Shown one piece after another: positions 55,736 to 64,000 of a DNA stretch of 64,000 bases (position 1 is the stretch's first letter; each line of letters opens with the position of its first letter). This stretch comes from Trochalopteron elliotii. Its lineage: Eukaryota; Chordata; Aves; Passeriformes; Leiothrichidae. The position numbers were made by a program, and so were the translations under genes. Below the pieces are notes generated by a model. The model worked only from the letters and a program-made list of their open reading frames with translations, was not told the origin of the DNA and did not search any database. Location of the stretch: positions 972,157 through 1,036,156 of the forward strand of contig JANPWX010000209.1 in the NCBI GenBank assembly GCA_024734555.1, in the 5' to 3' direction.

Positions 55736-57620
55736 CTAGCCCATGATCCAACACAACTTCTTTTCCCAGTTCTTGATGTTTGAGGGTAAGGGAATATTTT
55801 AAATCAGATGCTGTACCACATACCATCTCAAGGCTAATATGATGTTCTTTGCATAATTTCATCAGAAATGTTTCAACAGTAAATTGGTGTGAGATGGGGA
55901 AATGGTCTCCTCTGTTCTGACTTCCCTGTCATGGGGTCTCCGCAGATGGAGGACACACGCTTAAGGAATCTGCCTCTGGGCAGGCCTGAAAGTTTTCTAG
56001 CAGACTGGGATAAGGAGCCCTTTGTAGAGAACCCTACACTCAGGGACATCTCTTTGCTGCTGCTTACACCTTTCCTTCTCTCCCAGACACAAGGAGGGAA
56101 GCAGAGGCTTGGGCCCTTCGTGGAACAAATATTTGACTTCTCAACCACAGCTCAGAGAAGGAACCACGAAGAACCTGTGAAAACTGAGCTACAGCTTGTG
56201 TCTAACAGAAAGAGCAGAACAACTGGAAACCCAGAGAGAGGAAGATCCTGAGGTTTAAACCCTTCCTTTCCTACCGCATCACTCATGCCTCCTAATCAGC
56301 CTCCCACACAGACTTAACATTGGGAAGGTGGGAGCCTGCAGAGGAAAGGGAGCTTCGCTGAAGGAATGTCTGAGCAGGCCTGGAATTCTTTGCCTGGACA
56401 GAAGAGGACTTCAGGGATCACAGGTGGAAGAGAGCCTGGGTGGCAGCTACACATGCACTCTTCAGCTTCAGTTGCAAGAACTAGGCTGATGGAAAATAAA
56501 CAGGAGGATGTGGCTCACCACAAAGCAGAGTGTGGAGGTACTGCTTGAAGGTATCATGGCTGCACAAATAGTACTGAGTTTGGTGGGGTGTCTGGAAGTG
56601 ACCTCCATAGGGGTCCTTGCAGGTTACTGGATAGGTGAACCTTCTAGTCTGGAACCACTTGGGCTGCTCTTAAAGTCAAAAGAACATGCTTAAAGCCTGT
56701 TGGTTTTGCAACAGCAAAACAAATGTCACACACTACCCACCCCATTGCTTCAGGATCAAGTACTTCAACAGCTGCAATGCAAAAAAAGGGCTGTATTTTG
56801 TGTACCTTCATTTCTAGCACTGCAGTCATGTGCCACCCTGGAGCTGGATCAAGCACCAGGGCACAACCAAGAAGGGACCTGCCATCACCACTGGTATGAC
56901 TTCAGGCTCACAAAGGCTTCCTGAGAGGAAATCAGTGCTATAGGAACCTGAGTCTGTGTGGCTGTGAGCAGCCACTTGAGCTGCACAAGTCTCCACTGTG
57001 TTTGTCCCCATCTCTCCCTGGCAGCTCTTGCACTGTTGAAGACCAGGAGCTTACCCTTGGATCTCACATGGAATGCACTTGGGCCGCCAGCTCCACAGCA
57101 ACACGATGGGTGCTGCAGCATGCGCAGCAATGCCTCAGGGTTACTGCAGCTCAGGATGCCGTGCTGGGTAGACGGCAGAAGGGGAACAGCGGGGGTGCGA
57201 AGGAGTCACAAGTGAACCTCGTGACTGCAGGTGGAAGCAAAAGCGCATTTTGGAGAAGCTGTGGCTGTGATGTGCTGCACAAGGGCATTTTGAGGGGAGG
57301 CCCAAGAGCACCACGGCCCACAGTGAGACCCGGAGCCACAGTAGTGCAGGTCATGACAGGGCAGGACCCTCGGAGCTCACCACTGCCTGAGCTGCACAAG
57401 GCAGCATTTCCCTTTCCCTCTTAGCTTGATTTTAAATAGTGTAATTGCTCCCTTAGAAGAAAAGGAATTGCTTACTGCAGACACATGAAATACTTGTTAG
57501 GCAGGTTTGGTGATCTATTTCTAAGCCTCGTGAACACCCTTAGGACACCTCAGCGAACAGAGCAAAAAGATCAGCACAAGTTGAGATATTCATGATTCAC
57601 AGATCCAACGGATTTTCTGT
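55736..57620. other. Spacer upstream of POLDIP3
   Basis: The GC content rises gradually towards the POLDIP3 CpG island. A plus-strand frame at 55889-56251 (120 codons) is discussed as a finding. Overlapping frames at 56958-57424 on both strands are probably chance in GC-richer sequence. Confidence 0.5.
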
Positions 57621-57639
57621 TTAGGATGCGACAGGGTGG

Positions 57640-58960
57640 GGGACTGGTTCTGCCCCGCCTCCGTGCAGCTGACAAGGCAGTAAACAGCATCCCGCCCCCA
57701 TGGGTCTATCCTTCAAAGGCACGCCGCGGAACAACGGGCAGATCACGACACCCGGGCATCCCACGAAGTAAGCGGGACACCTAGGGGCGACCTGTACCCG
57801 CACAAAAATTCCTCTCACATTCGGAGTGAGGACCCGGGCGTCACCCCGGGTCGTTATTTTCCTTACTCATAAGTTTAAGGCATAACACGCACCCTTCGCT
57901 CCGCGCCCACAGTGCTCTGCACTAACTCTAGAGGTCAGGGCGAGCACCGCCCCATGCCGTCTGACGCCCTTCTAGCTGTCCTCCAGTGTGCTCACCACTA
58001 TGCACAGCCCTTGCCCCTTTCCGCGCCGCGGAATCGCTGCGGCGCGCCGAACCGGCCCGCGACGTGCCGCGCTGTATGCAAATGAAGGACCCGGGGGCCG
58101 CGGGGAGTTGTGGGGCTTCCCGTCACAGCGGGCGGATCCGGGGGCGGGGCCCGCCGTACTTCTGGGGGCGGGGCGAGGAGCGGAAGTCTTACGGTGTCAC
58201 CTCCGGGAGTCGCTCGCTGCGTCTCATCGTTGGGGCCGCGACAAGATGGCAGACCTGTCTCTGGACGAGCTCATACGGAAACGCGGTGTGACGGTGAAGG
58301 GAAGGTGAGCGGTTGGGACGGCGACGCAGCGCCTCGGGCCCGGCGGCCCCCGGCCGTTCTTCGCGTGTCCCTTCGGGTGGCTCCGCTTCGGGGACTGCGG
58401 GCCGCAGCTGCCTTGGCGCGGCCCGGCCCTTCTCCCGCCCTCACGTTCCCATTGGCTGAGCCGCGGGCCTGCGGGGCCGCGCTGTGATGCGATTGGCGCA
58501 GGCGGCCGTCACTCAGCGCCGGGGTGGGGGTCGGGCCCCCATCTCGGCCCCCGTGCCTGGCGCTGCCCCGACTCACCGGCCCGTCTCATCTCGGTCTTCT
58601 CGGGATTCCTGGCGCCGTCTCTTGTATCACTGAATCCTCCGACTTCCCCTGTCCCCGCTGCCTCCTGTTTGACCCCGCCGATCAACCCAGCGCTGCGCTG
58701 TGTAACGGGGTCAGCGCCCCTGAACGCCGTCGGTATCCGGGCTTCTCTTGTTCTCCAGGCCGTGCCCTGGGGTGCCCGGTGCTCCCGCGCCCCCGGGCGC
58801 GGCTCGGTGCATTGTGGGAGAGCCGTGGGAGGGCTGGTGGTGCTCGGAGAGCTGTAACCGACCGGGGCCGCCGGGCACCCGCGCGGGCGAGGCTGCCGGG
58901 GCTTCGGCCGCATCGCTGCCCGGGCCTCGGAAGGTGTCGCCCCTCTAGTGTAGTTAGTGA
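57640..58960. promoter_or_regulatory. POLDIP3: POLDIP3 CpG-island promoter and 5' region
   Basis: CpG-dense, GC-rich sequence centred on the POLDIP3 start codon. Upstream of the ATG are an octamer ATGCAAAT (58077-58084), GC boxes GGGGCGGGGC at about 58141-58150 and 58165-58174, and an ETS-type CGGAAGT at about 58180-58186. No TATA box is seen, as usual for housekeeping genes. The transcription start itself cannot be fixed. The island extends about 650 bases into intron 1. Confidence 0.7.
58246..58304 (+). CDS. POLDIP3: POLDIP3 coding exon 1
   Basis: ATG in context ACAAGATGG. It encodes MADLSLDELIRKRGVTVKG plus two bases of Arg20, followed by donor GTGAGC. Phase 2 out, matching exon 2. Confidence 0.95.
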
Positions 58961-61900
58961 TGCTCCGACAGATTGTTGGAAGTACTTGAGAGAACGTGGA
59001 GCATGTTGCAGATCAGAGCTGCAAGGTCAGATTATTTGCATGGCAGATGTTTCCAGTGTAGGCTGGGCCATTTGCTGCCACATTTGGCAGTTTTTACCTG
59101 GATTCTCCTTCGGTAGCTTTTCATTTTCCCTTTTGCCTTACTCACGTAATGCTTCTGAAGACCTTGTCCCCCATCTCTGTTACCTCAGTGTGCTCTTGCT
59201 TTGTTGGTTTTTATTTGGTTGGTTTTTGGCTGATTGGTTTGTTGTTTGATTGATTTTTTTTTATTATTATTATTTATTGCCATTATTTTTGACTTTGAAT
59301 GTGTATACACTTACATGTCTAGAGTAATATTCTGAAAGTTACATGCTAACATATACTACGAAAACATTCAAACATATTTAAGTCCTAGTCTAGACGAGGC
59401 CTTGGTTTTGTGCTTTCATTCATGTTATCCTGCATATTTGGAAGAGTCTTAGGCTGCTTACTGTGCCCCAAGTTCCTCCTTTATCTCTTTTCAAATCCCT
59501 CCTTAACTCTCATTTCTTTCAGGAATTCTTCCTGCCTTTTTTTTTAGTTGAACAATAATCCCTCTGCAGCACTGTAAGAATTGTTGTGCCCTGTGCTCCT
59601 CTTGTATGTCATGTTTAGCTCACTTTCTAAATTCCTGAGGTAGCAAACTTGGCTTTGTGAAGGCTGGATAAACTGCATAAATTTAAATCATTACATTCAT
59701 GCTGTTCAGTAGTCTAGATGAAATAACAGAAAAATTTTCACCTATAAAATGTACAGGTCCATAACATACTCAAGCCAGAGCTTGGAATCCTGGAAGGTGA
59801 ATTAGATGTTTGAGATCCACTTTTATTTCAGGTGCTGTGGCACAAATACCTAAGCAGTTAATGCTCTTGTAAGGTAAGCAATTATCTGTGAAAGGGAGTT
59901 GCTTATTAGGGTAAAAACAACTCTTCAGAAATGCTGTAATCTTCAGTACAGTTTCTTGACCTATTTCACTGGGTTTTGTCATCAAAAGTCTTAACTAATT
60001 CTAGTTTAACCAATTGGTTTAAATGTTGATACATACATTTCTGGTTTTACTTTGACCTCTCTCGTGAACCAGTTATCCAGCCCTTTGTAGCGCTCCAGCT
60101 GAACGCTTTCAACGTGGCTAAATAAATGCTTTTTTAAATAGCAAGGAAAGCCTTGCTCTGTATCTGTTGTTTTATGGGTACCCTTAGTCTTCTGTATTCT
60201 GGGTACATTTTCATAAATGGTCTTAGTAATCCTCCTGTTTCTCCTGGCTGGTTTGCTTTGGCTGTATGAGTGAGCAGCCATAGGACTCTTAGACAGGTAG
60301 TAAAATGGGACTCTGGTCCCAGCTTTCCAGATGTCTGGACACAGGAATGAAAGCGACAGAAGCAGAGGTTAAGTCTTTCATCTCTTGGTTGGTTGGTTAG
60401 TTAGTTAGTTGGGGACTTTTTAAAAGATCTCTTAACTGAAAGTACACAAGTGTAAATAACGTGAAGGTTGTGAAGTTAGATCAGGAAGTACTGATATAAA
60501 GGTACATGAGGAATTGAAATAGCGTCATCATTTGATATTGTGATACTAACCTTTTGAGTATTACAACAAATTCTAGGTGTCTGTTTTTAGACTTTATAAT
60601 ACTGGGCAACACATTTCTGAAAGCAAATTAACATTGTAGCCCTCTATTTTGACTTTTAAAAAGTTAACAGCAAGAATTATTTTTTCTCTCTCTTTCTCCT
60701 TTGTCTTTTTTTTTTTTTAATGCGAAGAAACCCAATGGAAAAAAACTTTAAAAATACTTCTCAGAGGAAATCCATTAAAAATTAGATAAACTGGTTTTGT
60801 TCTTAGGGCAAATTTTGAAAAAGTGTATCAGACCTGTCATAAGACAGTAGTTCTAGCTTTCACCCTGTATTGCGCTGCTTTTTAGAAATAGTTGTCTACA
60901 AGTACAAATGCTGTCGTTTTTGTGGGCTGTTGTCTTTCTGTGCTCAGTATTGTGATAATGATGTGCTTAAAAAGTAAAGGCCATCAAGTGCAGTAGTTCT
61001 TTTAGTAGATTAAAGAAGAGGCAGTCATGTTAAAAAATAATTTGACTAATGAGTATTTTGCTTGAAGCTAATCTACCCTGAGACTGGTGACTTTGAACTG
61101 AGATTGTTACTGGTGCTAGTACATCCTAAAATTCAAGTTGCTTTCCTCCTACAAATCTGAACTTGCTGCCCAGAATTCCTGAAATCATGTGTAGTTCCAT
61201 GTTTCCATTGTATCAGGATGTATTACTGTGTTACAGAAGATGCTTTAGCACACCTGTTCAGTCCTAAAGCTAGAAAGTCTGTTCCTGTTCCTCTTTACCT
61301 TCAAGTTTCCCGAAAGTACTTGAGTTGTTGAGTTTTGTTTAATGTACTATGTACTTAGCACAGCTGAAGTCAGACCCTTTCGTTTGTAAATGTGAGCTTG
61401 AGGATGGATTTCGGAAATCGCTTCCTTGGCTGTTTATGTAGAAAGTAATATCCAGCATAAAACAGCTTAGGAGCTCTGCTGTTGTATTTAGTCATCCAAC
61501 CGGAGTGGATTTCTGCACAATATTCTGTTTGCAGAAACACAATTACTTTTATTGACACTGTATCACATCTTATAATGCCTGAAACCTTTTTCTGTTTTCC
61601 TTTTTCTTTTTTCTTTTTTTTTTTCCCCTAGACTTAACACAAGGCCGGTGTTTGGGGGTGTAAGATCTCGCATTGGGATCCAGCAAAATCTCCTGAATAG
61701 ATCATCACCAGCTGTGAGCTTCCAGCGGACATTTGATGCCCGACAGAAGATAGGACTCACTGATGCCCGGCACAAACTGGGGGTTAAAGATGCCCGAGAA
61801 AAACTGGTTCAAAAGGACGCTCGGTTCAAAATCAAAGGGAAGGTGCAGGATGCTCGAGAGATGTTGAATTCCCGTAAGCAGCAAAGTGTTGCTGCTGAAA

Positions 61901-62019
61901 AGGTGACCAAAGTGGTGGATGCCAGAGAGAAGATCGGCTTAAAAAGGAGCACTCCAGCTGCTATCAGCCCACCTATGGGGACAGTAAATCCAGCCATGAA
62001 AATCACCAAAACTATCCAA
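58246..62019 (+). CDS. POLDIP3: POLDIP3 (SKAR), first two coding exons; gene continues past window
   Basis: Exon 1 (58246-58304) begins at ATG with MADLSLDELIRKRGVTVKG and joins through a split arginine to exon 2 (61632-62019), which reads LNTRPVFGGVRSRIGIQQNL and ends AMKITKTIQ before donor GTAGGT. This is the N-terminal third of POLDIP3/SKAR, a nuclear RNA-binding protein of the ALY/REF type that joins spliced mRNAs through the exon junction complex, aids mRNA export, and recruits S6K1 to promote translation. Six DAR motifs recur in exon 2. The RRM of the family lies in later exons, outside the window. The start is chosen by match to the family N-terminus and its position in the CpG island. 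No disruptions. Confidence 0.96.
58305..61631 (+). other. POLDIP3: POLDIP3 intron 1
   Basis: A 3.3-kb intron: a GC-rich first 650 bases (CpG island), then AT-rich. It holds TTGG/TTAG simple repeats near 60386-60412 and ends in a long polypyrimidine tract before CCCCTAG. The 241-codon frame at 58524-59249 is intronic. Confidence 0.9.
60386..60412. repeat. (TTGG)n/(TTAG)n microsatellite
   Basis: Three TTGG-type units then four TTAG-type units in POLDIP3 intron 1. Confidence 0.8.
61632..62019 (+). CDS. POLDIP3: POLDIP3 coding exon 2 with DAR repeats
   Basis: A 388-base exon after a long polypyrimidine tract and CCCCTAG. It encodes six DAR-containing repeats (FDARQKIG, TDARHKLG, KDAREKLV, KDARFKIKG, QDAREML, VDAREKIG) and ends at CAA before GTAGGT. 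Reading past the donor gives a short false extension to a TGA at 62041. Confidence 0.96.
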
Positions 62020-64000
62020 GTAGGTGAAGTGAGTCACCTTTGAGCCCCTCAGTTACTCTACAGCCCTTCAGTAGACATGATAATATATTAATATGTTCAT
62101 ATGGTTACAATAGAAGCAACAATGATACAGTTCGTTCCAGCTTGTGGGGTAGGATTCTCATCCTATCGTGTGTCCTTGCAGCTGCTTGGGACTTTTTGTA
62201 GAATCACACTTTTCATTTTAACTTTTCGTTTTAATTTTGGCCCCAAAAAGGCAGAATTCCTGTCAGCATTAAAGGAGATGTCTTGAATGGTTAAGTAGTC
62301 TCTTTCCTAGCTGAATGCAAACAAAATGGTGCAGATTTTTTTTTTTGTCATTCTGGCAGTATACTGCCCCTCTTTGCAAGTCTGATGTGGTGGATTGTCC
62401 TGTACAGATAACTGGTTTATCTTAGTGGTGGGATAACAATTGAGAATATGCAGCCATGTTTGTATCTACGAAAATTTAAAATTCAATGAGCTGTTTTACA
62501 ATCTTCTCTTTTTATACATGTCTGGTTTTCAGGAATGCCCTGGTTTCCAGGGAGTTGCCTGATCACATGAAGCATTCCTTGTGGGGCTCAAGATTTGTTT
62601 CAGTTGTATTATAATCAGTTGATCACCCTGACCTGCTGATTTTCTGGGCCAGTTTTCTGATTTCACTTTACTATGTGTGCAGCAACTTGATTCTTAGCTT
62701 CTCTGAGAAACAACTGCTGTTGAACTGTGTCTGTTAAGTAGAATGGGTAGAATCAGAATAGAAGTTTCCAGACTGTTGGAATTGTTGTTTGAGTGGTTTT
62801 GCTTCTTACCACTACAAGCTTGTAACTGAAGTTCCTAGCCTACATCTTCCATTTTCATCCTCCCAAAAATCAGCAGTGGGCTTACACGTACCCAGTGTTG
62901 TCCTATTGTCATCAGTTTGAAAGCCTAGATGAGTCTGCTTTCTGTTCAGCTGTTTGCTGTTTTCTGTTTGCTGAAGAGCGTCAAACACATTTCTTCTGCA
63001 GATTAGCCTAGGAAGTTTCCCACTACTCTGCAGGGTTACTGCCAGGCTGATGTAAGAAAGACAAAGGAACTCTTGAGGCAGTAAGAAGGGCTAACCGTAG
63101 AGCAGTAGAGCAGTCTGTTCAGCAGTCCTTAATTAGGGGGGTGATTAATACTCTTGCTGTCCTTCTAAACCAAATCATCAGCATCAGCCATGGGGAACTG
63201 AACATTTTCTGCAAAGTTTCTAGGAGTTAAAGTAGTTTCCAGAGACTTGCTGCAGTAGCTGTTTGTTCTGACCTGGTGTTTTGGGGTTTTTTTGTGGCTT
63301 AATTTGACCAACAGTATTTTAAGGAAACATATGTATTTATATAAAGGATATAATGGTGATTCAGACTGTAGACAGAACCTTGCACATGAGCAATTATCTA
63401 AAAAATTTTTTAAATATTTGTACTGAGATTCCAGATTGCCCCTGACCCTTCCTATCTTTGTGAACATGGAAGTAGAATCAAACTAGTGTATCTTGATCCA
63501 AAGTACAGCACACAGCTCAAAATGTGCTGTCCTGAGGTCTTGTTTCTCATAAAGCAAAAAAAAATCTTTGAAACCAAAAAATGACTGTAGGTCTGCTGCT
63601 GTTTCTGTGGGATGGGTATCCTTGTTTCTGAATTGATTCACAAATTGAAACATGAGGTGATATGGTATAAGTTGCAGTTTAGAGAAAATGCAAATCTGAA
63701 GATTTTGCTACCTGTGTGGACTATTGGTGTAAGAATATCTATTCTTTAATGCTTCCAGCTTTTTCAAAAAACAGAAGGGCATTTTTAAGGGTGTTGTTGC
63801 ATGATTTCAGTTATCAATTACTACAGCTACATTCCCTAGCTACTTCTGTGGTGGTTTCCCTGTTTCATGGCACAGTGGGCTGCAGAAGGGGCAGCTACAC
63901 TACCCTGTGCATCATTTTACTCCACTACAGCTTACTCCAGCTTTAGTGCTAAGGGGCAGTACATACTTCTCCTTTTGTTTGATGGAGATATGTATGTTTA
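62020..64000 (+). other. POLDIP3: POLDIP3 intron 2 (partial)
   Basis: AT-rich intron to the window end. No further POLDIP3 exon was recognised, and no repeat stands out. Confidence 0.75.

Noticed and set aside
58524..59249. 241-codon plus-strand frame, the longest in the window
   Set aside because: It starts in the POLDIP3 CpG island, runs on through intron 1, overlaps frames on both strands and lacks any domain. GC-rich sequence has few stops by chance.
1..64000. CRISPR arrays, prokaryotic operons, tRNA or rRNA genes
   Set aside because: None were seen. Gene structure is plainly eukaryotic, and no cloverleaf or rRNA-like block was recognised by eye; tRNAscan or Infernal would settle small RNAs.

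Overview
The window looks like vertebrate nuclear DNA, most probably from a bird. Coding sequence is split into short exons with GT-AG introns, introns and spacers are AT-rich, CpG islands mark the two outer genes, and the dominant repeats are truncated CR1 LINEs plus retrovirus-like LTRs of the kind common in songbirds. An intact eye globin (GbE), a gene retained in birds, turtles and lobe-finned fishes, fits this. A passerine is plausible but not proven. No prokaryotic signals were seen.

Layout. (1) 1-27207, plus strand: LUC7L2, a U1 snRNP-associated splicing factor. Nine coding exons (9674 to 27207) run to the stop codon; the first coding exon lies before the window. The 3' UTR and poly(A) signals follow to about 28.05 kb. 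(2) 28.2-34.2 kb: repeat-rich spacer with CR1 copies in both orientations, an inverted pair among them. (3) 34345-37891, minus strand: an intact three-exon globin E gene of 151 residues. (4) 39.2-40.1 kb: a CR1 tail and an LTR. (5) 43256-47530, minus strand: a clearly broken HSPA12-like (HSP70 family) gene with stops, frameshifts and a splice acceptor lost to a CA repeat. A five-copy 42-bp minisatellite lies next to its 5' end. (6) 49186-53285, plus strand: five exon-like segments with compatible splice phases that make an unrecognised coiled-coil protein carrying two in-frame stops, probably another decaying gene, followed by a minus-strand LTR. (7) 57.6-64 kb, plus strand: CpG-island promoter and first two coding exons of POLDIP3 (SKAR), which continues past the window.

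LUC7L2 and POLDIP3 are housekeeping RNA-processing genes (5' splice-site choice, and mRNA export/translation through the exon junction complex). Between them lies about 30 kb holding a tissue-restricted globin and two decayed genes. The main unexpected material is that decayed stretch (43-54 kb) and its minisatellite. Most other open frames are short and look like chance.
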